Source: Sphingomonas mali NBRC 15500
GTDB taxonomy: Bacteria > Pseudomonadota > Alphaproteobacteria > Sphingomonadales > Sphingomonadaceae
NCBI RefSeq assembly: GCF_001598415.1
Contig: NZ_BCYX01000030.1
Span: forward strand, 1 to 45,837
Direction: 5' to 3'
Length of the DNA: 45,837 nt
The notes beneath the pieces were generated by a model, which did no database searches, was not told the origin of the DNA, and worked only from the letters and a program-made list of their open reading frames with translations. The translations under genes were made by a program, and so were the position numbers. This document shows, piece by piece, positions 36,833 to 45,150 of the stretch. Each line of letters begins with the position of its first letter. Positions within the stretch are counted from its first letter, which is position 1.

Positions 36833-37500
36833 CAGTCGAGGCGCGCATCCGCCGGGATATCGAGGCACGCATCCATTCAGGCGAATGGCGGCCCGGCCAT
36901 CGCATCCCGTTCGAACACGAACTGGTCGCGACTTATGGGTGCGCGCGCGCGACGGTCAGCAAGGCGCTTGGCGGCCTTGCCAAGGACGGCCTGATCGAAC
37001 GCCGCCGCAAGGCCGGCTCGTTCGTCGCGCATCCACAGGTGCACTCGGCGGTGCTCGAAGTCCCGGATCTGGCGCAAGTCATCGCCGCGCGGGGCGAGGA
37101 GTATCGCTGGCAGTTGACCAATCGCCGCATCGCCGACAGCGCCGGCGACGTCCCGCTCCCTGCGTTGCTGGTCGAAGGCGTGCATCACGGCGGCGGCGAA
37201 CCCTTCGCGCTCGAACGCCGCCTGATCGCGCTGGCCGCGGTACCCGACGCCGCCCAGGAGAGCTTCGCCAATGAAGCGCCCGGCACCTGGCTCCTCCATC
37301 ACGTCCCCTGGACCGCCGCCCGCCACCGCATCCGTGCGGTGGAGGCGAGCGCAGCCGAAGCGAAGGCACTCGGACTGCGTCCGCGCGGTGCTTGCCTCGA
37401 GCTCGAGCGCACGACCTGGCGCGCCGGGCAGATCGTCACGCATGTCCGCCAGCTGTTCCGCGGCGACCGCTACGACCTCGTCGCTGAGTTCAGACCCTAG
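36829..37500 (+). CDS. hutC: histidine utilisation repressor HutC (GntR family)
   Basis: A 223-aa regulator. The N-terminal GntR winged helix lies at about residues 1-70 (GEWRPGHRIPFEHELVATYG, RATVSKALGGLAKDGLIERR). The C-terminal UTRA ligand domain runs to the end (FALERRLIAL, LELERTTWRAGQIVTHVRQL). Known HutC proteins repress hut genes and respond to urocanate. Its position in the hutF operon and the palindrome upstream support autoregulation. The stop overlaps the convergent methyltransferase gene by 4 bases. Confidence 0.93.
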   Translation: MTVEARIRRDIEARIHSGEWRPGHRIPFEHELVATYGCARATVSKALGGLAKDGLIERRRKAGSFVAHPQVHSAVLEVPDLAQVIAARGEEYRWQLTNRRIADSAGDVPLPALLVEGVHHGGGEPFALERRLIALAAVPDAAQESFANEAPGTWLLHHVPWTAARHRIRAVEASAAEAKALGLRPRGACLELERTTWRAGQIVTHVRQLFRGDRYDLVAEFRP

Positions 37501-38072
37501 TCGACGATCCAGAGGTATAACTCGCGCTGGTCGATGGTCTCGTGCGCGCGCGGCGCCCAGTCGCGTATCGCAAAAGCATGGCTGAGCACGCGGCTGCCGG
37601 GTGCTAGCTCGGTGCGGAGACGCGCGCCGAGCAGGCCGTGGATGTGCGGGACCAAATAGAGCGTGACGACACTGGCGGCCTCGAGCCGCGTCGCGAACAA
37701 ATCCTCGCAGCGGAAACCGACAAGCTGCTCGACGCCGGCCGCACGCGCTGCCGCTTCGGCTTCGGCGATCCGCGCCGCATCGATGTCGACGCCAAGCGCG
37801 GTGGCGCCGCGGCGTGCGGCGGCAATGACGATACGGCCGTCGCCGCAGCCAAGGTCGATGAGATGATCGCCGGGCCCGACCTCGGCGAGATCGAGCATAT
37901 GCTCGACCAACGGCTCGGGCGTCGGCCAGAAAGGGGCGTCGAGGTGATGCGGCGTGCCCGCCCAGGGGCCGCGGATTGCCTTGAAGGCGCGATCCTCGGC
38001 GTTTTCCGCGCTGGTCACGGCCGGGCGGCCCGGCTCGATCGCATTCTGCTTCTTATCGAGGCTTGCGCCCAT
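37497..38072 (-). CDS. class I SAM-dependent methyltransferase
   Basis: A 191-aa protein with SAM motif I IDLGCGDGRIVIAAARRGA and an acidic motif II residue in LGVDID. Motif IV looks degenerate (ASVVTLYLVPHIHGLLGARL). Homologues in proteobacteria are often labelled methyltransferase-domain proteins without known substrate; some resemble the ATPSCKMT family of lysine methyltransferases. It converges on hutC and is the gene next to tRNA-Thr. Confidence 0.85.
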   Translation of the reverse strand: MGASLDKKQNAIEPGRPAVTSAENAEDRAFKAIRGPWAGTPHHLDAPFWPTPEPLVEHMLDLAEVGPGDHLIDLGCGDGRIVIAAARRGATALGVDIDAARIAEAEAAARAAGVEQLVGFRCEDLFATRLEAASVVTLYLVPHIHGLLGARLRTELAPGSRVLSHAFAIRDWAPRAHETIDQRELYLWIVD

Positions 38073-38202
38073 TTCCAGCCGATCATCTCTGGTCCGACCC
38101 CTTTGATACCGAGAATGGAGGGCCAGCTAGCCAGGGTCAATCCGACGCAGGCATTGCTCGCGGTTCGCGCCCGCAAGCTGAATTTCAGCTGGGTTTAGAA
38201 AA

Positions 38203-38277
<75 letters not shown>

Positions 38278-38374
38278 ACTCACGCGGGACCAAAGGCCCC
38301 GACGGAGGCGCGCCTATGTCCGTCGACCCGGATATTGTCAAGGCGCGGTGGACGGGTTTAGGCGATTCACCAAG

Positions 38375-38521
38375 ATGACCGCCAAGAACGACAAACCGGA
38401 CCGCGCCGCCCGCCTGGCCGAACAATTGCGCGCCAATCTGCGCCGCCGCAAGGCGCAGGCGCGCGAGGGCGCAGCCGTGGAAACCACGAAAGGCGATGAC
38501 GCGGACCGCGCGGACGACTAA
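38375..38521 (+). CDS. small basic protein, 48 aa, unknown function
   Basis: The reading frame MTAKNDKPDRAARLAEQLRA, then NLRRRKAQAR and an acidic tail ending DADRADD, is short. Its LAxxLRxNLRRRKxQAR core is one I have seen in small conserved proteins of sphingomonads, often near murA. It has a basic helical centre and an acidic end, suggesting nucleic acid or ribosome contact, but this is speculation. No strong ribosome site is seen. It ends 11 bases before the glycosyltransferase start. Confidence 0.6.
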   Translation: MTAKNDKPDRAARLAEQLRANLRRRKAQAREGAAVETTKGDDADRADD

Positions 38522-38532
38522 GCAGCACCGCC

Positions 38533-39648
38533 ATGAATCGTCCCAAGCTCTCGATCGTCGTCCCCTGTTATAACGAGGCACTGACCCTCGAAACGCTGCA
38601 CGGCCGTGTCACCGCCGCCGCCAAGGCGGAGGTCGGCGAGGATTACGAGCTCGTCCTGATCAACGACGGATCGAAGGACGACAGCTGGTCGATCATGCGC
38701 AGGCTGTCGCAAAGCGATCCGCGGCTCGTCGCGATCAACCTGTCGCGCAATCATGGCCACCAGCTCGCGCTGACCGCCGGGCTCGATCTCTGCGCGGGCC
38801 AGCAGATCCTGATCATCGACGCCGATCTGCAGGATCCGCCCGAACTGCTCGGCGACATGCGCAAGATGATGGCCGCAGAAGAAGCCGACGTGGTCTATGC
38901 CGTCCGCCGCAAGCGCGAAGGCGAGACTCTGTTCAAGAAGGCGACCGCCGCGGCTTTCTATCGCCTGCTCGATCGCGTCACCGATACGCCTATCCCGCTC
39001 GACACCGGCGATTTCCGGCTGATGTCGCGCCGCGCGCTCGATGCGTTCCTGGCGCTGCCCGAACAGGCGCGGTTCATCCGTGGCATGGTCGCTTGGATCG
39101 GGTTCCGCCAGGTGCCGTTCCCCTATGACCGTGCCGAACGGTTCGCGGGCGAGACCAATTATCCGCTGTCGAAGATGCTGCGCCTCGCGTTCGACGCAAT
39201 GACCGGCTTTTCGACCAAGCCGCTGACCTTCGCCAGCCATGTCGGCCTGGCGCTGACCGGGGCGTCGTTTCTGCTGCTGATCTATATCGCGGTCGGGTTC
39301 TTCTCGGGGAGCGCGGTGCCCGGTTGGACGTCGCTCGCGTTCATCGTCGTACTGCTGGGCGCGGTGCAGATGTTCGTGCTCGGGATGATCGGCGAATATC
39401 TCGGGCGGCTGTACGTCGAGTCGAAGCGGCGGCCGCTATATCTGGTGTCCGACGTGGCGGGGCCAGTGCAGGGCAAGGCGACCTTAGGCTATCGGGCGGA
39501 GGATCGCGATCAGGCATTCCCCTCCCGTTTACGAGCTTCAGGTCGGTCAGGCTCCCAGCCTGACCTGAACGATGCGGAGCATCGTTCACCTGAAGCTGGG
39601 CTAGGGGAGGGTGTGTTGCCCGTACCCGATACCAAGGCGGCCGAGTAA
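38533..39648 (+). CDS. GT2 polyprenyl-phosphate glycosyltransferase (GtrB/DPM-like) with repeat-derived C-terminus
   Basis: A 371-aa protein. The GT2 domain (KLSIVVPCYNEALTLETLHG) has DxD motif DAD at 96-98 in IIDADLQDPPEL and TGDFRLMSRRALD. Two membrane helices at about 234-256 and 267-288, followed by EYLGRLYVESKRRP, complete the GtrB/ArnC/DPM1 pattern. Such enzymes transfer a sugar to undecaprenyl phosphate on the cytoplasmic side. Residues from about 329 on (39519 onward) are encoded by a palindromic repeat element and have no family counterpart; the stop codon also lies beyond it. The enzyme core should be unaffected. Confidence 0.9.
   Translation: MNRPKLSIVVPCYNEALTLETLHGRVTAAAKAEVGEDYELVLINDGSKDDSWSIMRRLSQSDPRLVAINLSRNHGHQLALTAGLDLCAGQQILIIDADLQDPPELLGDMRKMMAAEEADVVYAVRRKREGETLFKKATAAAFYRLLDRVTDTPIPLDTGDFRLMSRRALDAFLALPEQARFIRGMVAWIGFRQVPFPYDRAERFAGETNYPLSKMLRLAFDAMTGFSTKPLTFASHVGLALTGASFLLLIYIAVGFFSGSAVPGWTSLAFIVVLLGAVQMFVLGMIGEYLGRLYVESKRRPLYLVSDVAGPVQGKATLGYRAEDRDQAFPSRLRASGRSGSQPDLNDAEHRSPEAGLGEGVLPVPDTKAAE
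39519..39611. repeat. palindromic repeat element inside the 3' end of the GT2 gene
   Basis: Outer CCCCTCCC (39519-39526) and GGGGAGGG (39604-39611) enclose stem AGCTTCAGGT/ACCTGAAGCT (39534-39543, 39588-39597). Inside are two hairpins: GTCAGGCT/AGCCTGAC and GAACGATGC/GCATCGTTC. The whole folds as a four-way, cloverleaf-like structure. It is read in frame by the GT2 gene without a stop. With the hairpin at 39664-39685 it may form a single larger element. Confidence 0.8.
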
Positions 39649-39663
39649 CAGACCCTCCCCCAA

Positions 39664-39685
39664 CCCCTCCCGCGAGCGGGAGGGG
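39664..39685. terminator. strong hairpin between convergent GT2 and methyltransferase genes
   Basis: CCCCTCCCGC and GCGGGAGGGG pair perfectly around a 2-nt loop, followed by AGAAAATT. The sequence resembles the end hairpins of the repeats around the aldolase gene, so it is probably repeat-derived. It may act as a terminator for the two convergent genes. Confidence 0.5.
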
Positions 39686-39691
39686 AGAAAA

Positions 39692-40423
39692 TTACCCCTT
39701 CGGCACCGCCAGGGTCAGGATCGACACGCCTGGCGTCATCGGCACGCGCCCGACCATATGGCGTTCCAGCCGGAAGATCGCCTCGAACAATTTGTTGACC
39801 GGTCCCGGCGGCGGCGAATCGTCGCTGTCGTCGCGGCCGGTCAACCGCCCGGCCACCCGTGCCGCGGCGGCGAGTGGGAACAGCAATGAGTTGAAATAGC
39901 CGAACTTGCGCGTCTCCAGCCCCGCCGCCTCGATCGCCTTTTTCAGGCTGGCCTTGGAATAGCGGCGATGATGGTGGTTCACGACGTCGTGCGCCGACCA
40001 CATCCATTGGTGCGCGGGCACCGCGATCAGGATCTTGCCGCCGGGCTTCAGGCAATCCTTCATCGCGCGCAATGCGGCGACATCGTCGTCGATATGCTCG
40101 ACCACGTCGAGCACCGCGATCATGTCATAGGCGCCGCGCTCGATCCCCGGCAGCGTCGGCAGCGGCGCGTTGCTGACCGGCTTGTTGAGCCGCTTGCTGG
40201 CGATCGCGGCGGCGGCGGGATCGATCTCGATCGCGTCGACATCGCCGAATTGCTGGAGCATCGCGAGATTGTGCCCGGTGCCGCAGCCGATCTCCAGGAT
40301 GCGGGCCTGTTTGGGCAGATCGGCGTAGCGCGCGACATAATCGTGCAGGATGTCGCGGCGTGCGACATACCACCAATGCGACGAGTCATGCTCCGCCATG
40401 CGGTCGTAAACGATACGGTCCAT
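39692..40423 (-). CDS. class I SAM-dependent methyltransferase (glycan-cluster type)
   Basis: A 243-aa protein. Motif I is ILEIGCGTGHNLAML and acidic motif II is AIEIDPAA. YDMIAVLDVVEHIDDDVAAL and LKPGGKILIAVPAHQWMWS give motifs III and IV. The pattern E-H-W-W-Y-V-A-R-R near the N-terminus is typical of methyltransferases near glycosyltransferases. It lies between the GT2 and GtrA genes and is read toward the GT2 gene, 34 bases from gtrA-like. A role in methylating a sugar or lipid-linked glycan is inferred from context only. Confidence 0.88.
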   Translation of the reverse strand: MDRIVYDRMAEHDSSHWWYVARRDILHDYVARYADLPKQARILEIGCGTGHNLAMLQQFGDVDAIEIDPAAAAIASKRLNKPVSNAPLPTLPGIERGAYDMIAVLDVVEHIDDDVAALRAMKDCLKPGGKILIAVPAHQWMWSAHDVVNHHHRRYSKASLKKAIEAAGLETRKFGYFNSLLFPLAAAARVAGRLTGRDDSDDSPPPGPVNKLFEAIFRLERHMVGRVPMTPGVSILTLAVPKG

Positions 40424-40457
40424 TATTCGGGGCGATCCAATATTCGGGGGCGAGCCA

Positions 40458-40886
40458 TCAGGCGAACACCAGCCAGCGATTGAGGATGAACGTGAAGATC
40501 GTCGCCAGCGCGATCGCTGGCAAGAGCGGCGCCCAGGCCGGATAGCCGAGCAACGCGGTGCCGACCCAGGTGATCACGGCGTTGAGCCCCATGCCCGATG
40601 CCTGCACCATGACGAACTTGACCTGTTGCGTGCCGCCGGGCTGGCGCGTGCCATGTCCCTTGAAGCTCCACCGGCTGTGCAGGAAGAAGCCGGCGGTCAC
40701 CGCGACGGCGAAGGCGAACGGGACCGCATAGACTGCGTGCGCGGCGGGGAACACCCAGGTGGTGAGCGGCAGATACACGGCGGAATAGATTAGCGTCGAA
40801 AGGCCGCCGGCGATACCGAAGCGCACCAGCTGGCCCATCAGCCCGCTCTCTCGCCACGTATCGATTTGTTTGAGAATTGCCGTCAC
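40458..40886 (-). CDS. GtrA family membrane protein
   Basis: A 142-aa protein with four predicted membrane segments. LVRFGIAGGLSTLIYSAVYL and TFILNRWLVFA fit the GtrA/DPMS family. GtrA proteins are thought to move polyprenyl-phosphate sugars across the inner membrane for O-antigen or teichoic acid decoration. A GtrB-like GT2 nearby and the large membrane protein on the other side of a repeat element support this role. Confidence 0.9.
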   Translation of the reverse strand: MTAILKQIDTWRESGLMGQLVRFGIAGGLSTLIYSAVYLPLTTWVFPAAHAVYAVPFAFAVAVTAGFFLHSRWSFKGHGTRQPGGTQQVKFVMVQASGMGLNAVITWVGTALLGYPAWAPLLPAIALATIFTFILNRWLVFA

Positions 40887-40913
40887 ACGCTTGCCCCGGG
40901 AGTGGGCGCCGCC

Positions 40914-41091
40914 TTAGGGCCTGTACCCCCGCCCGGCAATGGCCACGATCGCTTCGCTCGGGCGCCTTTTGACGCATCTCCGCGTCCGGTCGTCGGTCAC
41001 GATGCCCAGGGCATCGATCCCTCCTCACTCCTAGATATGCGCCAAAATTCGCTCCGTCGTGGCCGTTGCCGGGCGCGGGTACAGGCCCTAA
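40914..41091. mobile_element. 178-bp MITE-like element with long terminal inverted repeats
   Basis: The ends TTAGGGCCTGTACCC (40914 onward) and GGGTACAGGCCCTAA (to 41091) are complementary over about 37 bp with two mismatches. The interior of about 100 bases has no coding frame. TTA/TAA at the tips could hide a TA target duplication. No transposase gene is present. It occupies the divergent promoter between the GtrA-like gene and the 598-aa membrane protein gene. Confidence 0.75.
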
Positions 41092-41118
41092 AGCGCCCCG
41101 ACGCGCGAGGGAAGCATT

Positions 41119-42915
41119 TTGAGCAAGATCGAAAGCTGGTGGTCCGACCTGGTCGTTGAACTCGATCGGCACTGGATCAAATACGCGCTGCTCGCCTGGT
41201 TCATCGTCGGCCTGTGGTATGTCATCACCGCCTGGCCGCAGATCCGGTCGCTGGGGCTCGGCGATACCGACGACAATATGCGGCTGATGCAGGTCCGCGC
41301 GCTGCTCAACGGGCAGGACTGGTACGACCTGCGCGATTATTACCTCAATCCGCCGGGCGGCTTCGACATCCATTGGAGCCGCATCGTCGACTTGCCGATC
41401 GCTGGGCTGATCCTGATCCTGCGCCCGTTCATCGGCACGTTTTGGGCCGAGCGAGTCGCGTGCGGCATCGCGCCGCTGCTGCCGCTGTCGATCGCGTTTA
41501 TCGGGCTGGGCGCGACGGTGCGCCGGCTGGTCAGCCCGCATGCCTGGCCGCTGGCGATGGCGTTGCTGGTCTGCGCGTGCACGCCGACGATGCTGATGTT
41601 CGCGCCCGATCGCATCGATCATCATGGCTGGCAGCTGGCGATGCTCAGCCTGACCGTCGCCGGGCTGTGCGATCCCAAGGGCGCGCGCGGCGGCGTGATC
41701 GTCGGACTGGCAAGCGCGGTCAGCATCTCGATCGGCCTGGAAATGCTGCCTTATGCCGCGATGGCGGGCGCGATCATCGCGCTGCAATGGATCTGGGATC
41801 GCGGCGAGGCACGGCGGGTCGCGGCCTATGGGGTCAGCCTGGCGAGCGGCACCGCGCTCGGTTACGGCGCGTTCGCATCTTATGCCAATTCGGTGATGCG
41901 CTGCGACGCGCTGACGCCGGTCTATCTGACCGTGATGCTGGTGGCGGGCGGATTGCTGTTCGTCCTGGCCTGGCTGAGCCCGGCGTCGCGTTGGGCGCGG
42001 CTCGGCCTCGCCGTCACCGCCGGTGCGGTGATCGCCGCGGGCTTCGCCTGGCTGTTCCCGCAATGCCTGGGGCGGCCCGAACAGGTATCGCCCGAATTGG
42101 TGCGCAATTGGCTCGACAATGTGCGCGAGGCCAAGCCGATCTATCAGCATCCGTTCCGCCAGGCGTTCCCGATCGTGACCTTGCCGATCATCGGCCTGCT
42201 CGGCGCCGCGATCGCCACCAAGCGCGCCGTCGACGATCGCGCGCCCAACATGGTCGGCTGGTCGGCAGTGACCTTGTTCACCTTGTTCGCCTGCCTGATG
42301 CTGTTGTGGCAGACGCGCGCCGGGCCGGCGGCGCAATTGCTCGCGGTGCCCGGAGCGGCGGCGCTGATCTGGATCGCGGTGCCGTTGCTGCTCGACAGTC
42401 GCAACATGCTCGTCCGCGTTATCGGGCCTGTCGCGGTGGTGTTGATAGCCTCGGGCATGTTCAGCGGGCTGTCGCTCAAATTCCTGCCGATCGACAAGCC
42501 TGACGCGCGGATGATGACGATCAACCGCGCCGGTGCGCGATGCCCCTCCTTTACCAGCCTCGCGCCACTCAATCGATATCCCAGCGCGACGATCTTCAGC
42601 TTCGTCGATCTCGGCCCGCGGATCATCGTCGTCACGCATCACAAGGCGGTGGCGGGCCCGTATCACCGCAACGGCGACGCCATCCTCGATGTCCAGCATG
42701 CCTTCGGCGGCAGCCCCGAACAGTTCCGCGCGATCGCCAAGAAGCATGGCGCGACCTTGCTGCTGATCTGCCCGAACATGGCCGAATCGACGATCTATCG
42801 CGTGCGCAACCCAGGCGGCTTCTACGATCGCATGGCGAAGGGCGAGATTTTCCCATTCCTCCAGCCATTGGAATTGCCGAGGAATTCGCCGCTCAGGTTG
42901 TTCCGGATAAACTAA
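41119..42915 (+). CDS. large polytopic membrane protein, GT-C glycosyltransferase-like
   Basis: A 598-aa protein with about 11-13 membrane segments and a hydrophilic C-terminal domain of about 120 residues. After the first membrane helix comes LGDTDDNMRLMQVRALLNGQ, then DWYDL and PPGGFDIHWSRIVDLP. A second acidic loop is APDRIDHHGW at 162-171. Acidic loops of this kind after the first helix resemble STT3/PglB and other GT-C enzymes that use polyprenyl-linked sugars. I infer that it transfers the sugar supplied by the GtrB/GtrA pair; the acceptor is unknown. Sphingomonad homologues are usually left unnamed. It starts with TTG (S-K-I-E), which is uncertain. Confidence 0.7.
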   Translation: MSKIESWWSDLVVELDRHWIKYALLAWFIVGLWYVITAWPQIRSLGLGDTDDNMRLMQVRALLNGQDWYDLRDYYLNPPGGFDIHWSRIVDLPIAGLILILRPFIGTFWAERVACGIAPLLPLSIAFIGLGATVRRLVSPHAWPLAMALLVCACTPTMLMFAPDRIDHHGWQLAMLSLTVAGLCDPKGARGGVIVGLASAVSISIGLEMLPYAAMAGAIIALQWIWDRGEARRVAAYGVSLASGTALGYGAFASYANSVMRCDALTPVYLTVMLVAGGLLFVLAWLSPASRWARLGLAVTAGAVIAAGFAWLFPQCLGRPEQVSPELVRNWLDNVREAKPIYQHPFRQAFPIVTLPIIGLLGAAIATKRAVDDRAPNMVGWSAVTLFTLFACLMLLWQTRAGPAAQLLAVPGAAALIWIAVPLLLDSRNMLVRVIGPVAVVLIASGMFSGLSLKFLPIDKPDARMMTINRAGARCPSFTSLAPLNRYPSATIFSFVDLGPRIIVVTHHKAVAGPYHRNGDAILDVQHAFGGSPEQFRAIAKKHGATLLLICPNMAESTIYRVRNPGGFYDRMAKGEIFPFLQPLELPRNSPLRLFRIN

Positions 42916-42921
42916 CCCCTC

Positions 42922-42995
42922 GTCACCCCAGCGAAAGCTGGGGTCTCAAGCCGCGTCGCGCCTTCGCTCGAGACCCCAGCTTTCGCTGGGGTGAC
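42922..42995. repeat. palindromic repeat GTCACCCCAGCGAAAGCTGG family
   Basis: Perfect 26-bp arms at 42922-42947 and 42970-42995. Each arm contains the hairpin CCCCAGC-GAAA-GCTGGGG. The loop is 22 bases, and a third partial copy, GGGGTGACGGAT, follows at about 43005. This is one of the commonest sphingomonad intergenic repeats as I know them. It lies between two convergent genes and may end transcription. Confidence 0.85.
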
Positions 42996-43040
42996 GGATT
43001 TAGAGGGGTGACGGATTAAGAGAAGAGCTGGGGCGGCCGG

Positions 43041-43667
43041 TTAGGTCAGCCCCAGGCTGATCCGGATGCCGTCGATCACGAACTGAACCGCCAGCGCGCC
43101 GAGCAACACGCCCAGGATGCGGGTGATGACCGCCTCTATCCGTGCCCCGAGCAACCGCATCAACGGGCCGGCGGCGAGCAACGCCACCAGAGTCAGCGCC
43201 AGGATCGTCGCTAGTGCCGCGAGGACCGCTGCCACTTTCTCGAGACCATGGTTGCGGCTCATCATCAGCATGACCGAGGCGATCGATCCTGGGCCGGCGA
43301 TCATCGGCATCGCCATCGGGAAGATCGACACGTCCTCGACTTCGGGGCTCTGCGCGACCTTGGCAGCACGATCCTCGCGGCGCTCGGTGCGTTTCTCAAA
43401 CACCATTTCGAGCGCGATCAGGAACAGCATGATGCCGCCCGCGATGCGGAACGCCGACAGACTGACGCCAAGCGCCTTCAACATCGCCTCGCCGACCGCG
43501 GCGAACACGAACAGGATGATCGCTGCAACGACCACCGCGCGGATCGCCATCGATCGGCGATGCGCGGGCGTCGCGCCATGCGTCAGCCCGGCATAGATCG
43601 GTGCGCAGCCGGGCGGATCGATGACGACGAAGAAGGTGACGAGCGCGGAGAGGTAGAGCTCGATCAT
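43041..43667 (-). CDS. MarC family inner-membrane protein
   Basis: A 208-aa protein with six predicted membrane segments. It contains FFVVIDPPGCAPIYAGLTHG near the N-terminus and FPMAMPMIAGPGSIASVMLM at the second half-repeat. These are hallmarks of the MarC/UPF0056 family, whose transport role is unproven. I chose ATG 43667 because it overlaps the upstream stop as ATGA and matches the family start. It is the last gene of the folD operon. Confidence 0.92.
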   Translation of the reverse strand: MIELYLSALVTFFVVIDPPGCAPIYAGLTHGATPAHRRSMAIRAVVVAAIILFVFAAVGEAMLKALGVSLSAFRIAGGIMLFLIALEMVFEKRTERREDRAAKVAQSPEVEDVSIFPMAMPMIAGPGSIASVMLMMSRNHGLEKVAAVLAALATILALTLVALLAAGPLMRLLGARIEAVITRILGVLLGALAVQFVIDGIRISLGLT

Positions 43668-44278
43668 CCCGCAGCGGTCCGGTCGGTAATGACCAGCTTC
43701 ATCCGGTGGCCGTCCCAAAGCCACACGTCCAGGCTTTGCCCGCCATCCGGGGCGACGTGCCAGCGCCATGCGAGGGTGCGATCATTGGATTGGCCTTCGC
43801 TGGTTTCGCCATCGCGATAGCGTACTGACGCGACAGTCGTCGGATGGCCTCGGCACGATGCGCGCGTCACACGCGGCCGGTCGCCGGCAGCGCGCGGGCT
43901 GGACAAGGCATCGCCTCTATCGACCAGCCATTTCCACCCACCGCCGGGCTGTCGCGCCCAGATCGTCGAGAAATAGCCGTTGGCCTTGGCCCAGCCCCGG
44001 ATCCACGGCCCGGTATTGGCCGCGTGCCCGCCGTCGCAAGACACAAAGCTGTCGGCGGCCCACCACATGACCGAATTGGGCGGGTCCTTGCGATCTTTCA
44101 GCCAGGTCTGCGCCCTGGTTGGTTGCGGCAGGAACATCACCGCCTCGTCATCGGCCCAACGGCGAAAGGCCGTCCACTGACCGTCGGTTTGCGCATCACG
44201 AGCGAAGGATCGTTCGGCATCGGCCGCACTGCGTGGTGCGTCGCTCGATGCCGCCAGCATGAGCAGCAACGGGATCAC
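43664..44278 (-). CDS. secreted protein, SnoaL/NTF2-like
   Basis: A 204-aa product beginning at GTG 44278, which overlaps the folD stop as GTGA. A short signal-like N-terminus (MIPLLLMLAASSDA) precedes ERSFARDAQTDGQWTAFRRW, DDEAVMFLPQPTRAQTWLKD, NGYFSTIWARQPGGGWKWLV and DRGD. The order of these segments resembles DUF4440/SnoaL-like domains found in small exported proteins, but the match is by pattern only. It is coupled to folD and marC by 4-base overlaps. Confidence 0.7.
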   Translation of the reverse strand: MIPLLLMLAASSDAPRSAADAERSFARDAQTDGQWTAFRRWADDEAVMFLPQPTRAQTWLKDRKDPPNSVMWWAADSFVSCDGGHAANTGPWIRGWAKANGYFSTIWARQPGGGWKWLVDRGDALSSPRAAGDRPRVTRASCRGHPTTVASVRYRDGETSEGQSNDRTLAWRWHVAPDGGQSLDVWLWDGHRMKLVITDRTAAG

Positions 44279-45150
44279 AGCGCGTCCTTGTCGTACAGCA
44301 CCTTCTCGCGGCGATGCGCGGACACCAACGTATTCCTGAGCAACACCGCGATCGTCATCGGCCCGACCCCGCCCGGCACCGGGGTGATCGCCCCCGCGAC
44401 GCTCAGCGCGCCGGCGAAGTCGACATCGCCGACCAGACCCTGTTCGGTGCGGTTGATGCCGACGTCGATCACCGTCGCGCCGGGCTTGATCCACTCGCCC
44501 TTGACCATTTCCGGCCGGCCGACCGCCGCCACGACGATGTCGGCGCGCTTGACCACGCTCGACAGGTCCTTGGTCTTGGAATGCGCGACGGTAACGGTGC
44601 AGCTTTCCTTGATGAGGAGCTGCGCCATCGGTTTGCCGACGATGTTCGACCGCCCGATCACCACCGCGTCGAGCCCGGCGAGGTCGCCGAGCTGATCCTT
44701 GAGCAGCATCAGGCAGCCAAGCGGCGTGCAGGGCACAAAGCCGTAAAGCCCTGTCGCCAGCCGTCCGGCATTGACCGGGTGGAAGCCGTCGACATCCTTG
44801 TCGGGATCGATCCGCGTCGTCACCGCGCGCTCGTCGATATGCCCGGGCAGCGGCAACTGGACCAGGATGCCGTCCACAGCGGGATCGGCGTTCAACTGGT
44901 CGACCAATGCCAGCAAATCGTCTTGCGACGTGTGCACGGAAAGCTTGTGCTCAAAGCTCACCATTCCTGCGCCGATGGTCGCCTTGTGCTTGCTGCGGAC
45001 ATAGACCGCCGACGCCGGATCCTCGCCGACCAGCACCACCGCGAGCCCGGGCGCGCGCCCTGTCGCTTCACGGAATACCGCGACCTGTTGCGCCACGCGC
45101 TCGCGCAATCCCAGCGCGAACGCTTTCCCATCGATGATGTTCGCCGTCAT
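44275..45150 (-). CDS. folD: methylenetetrahydrofolate dehydrogenase / cyclohydrolase FolD
   Basis: A 291-aa bifunctional enzyme. The catalytic YxxxKxK motif is Tyr50-Lys54-Lys56 (YVRSKHK). The folate site includes DGILVQLPLPGHID and DVDGFHPVN. The NADP fold has VVIGRSNIVGKPMAQLL, and ITPVPGGVGPMTIAVLL closes the protein. It interconverts methylene-, methenyl- and formyl-tetrahydrofolate. The start overlaps the DUF167 stop as ATGA, and its own stop overlaps the next gene. Confidence 0.97.
   Translation of the reverse strand: MTANIIDGKAFALGLRERVAQQVAVFREATGRAPGLAVVLVGEDPASAVYVRSKHKATIGAGMVSFEHKLSVHTSQDDLLALVDQLNADPAVDGILVQLPLPGHIDERAVTTRIDPDKDVDGFHPVNAGRLATGLYGFVPCTPLGCLMLLKDQLGDLAGLDAVVIGRSNIVGKPMAQLLIKESCTVTVAHSKTKDLSSVVKRADIVVAAVGRPEMVKGEWIKPGATVIDVGINRTEQGLVGDVDFAGALSVAGAITPVPGGVGPMTIAVLLRNTLVSAHRREKVLYDKDAL

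Noticed and set aside
35486..37500. An additional, independent histidine or purine degradation operon
   Set aside because: HutF and HutC fit the same pathway as hutIHGU and share its divergent promoter.
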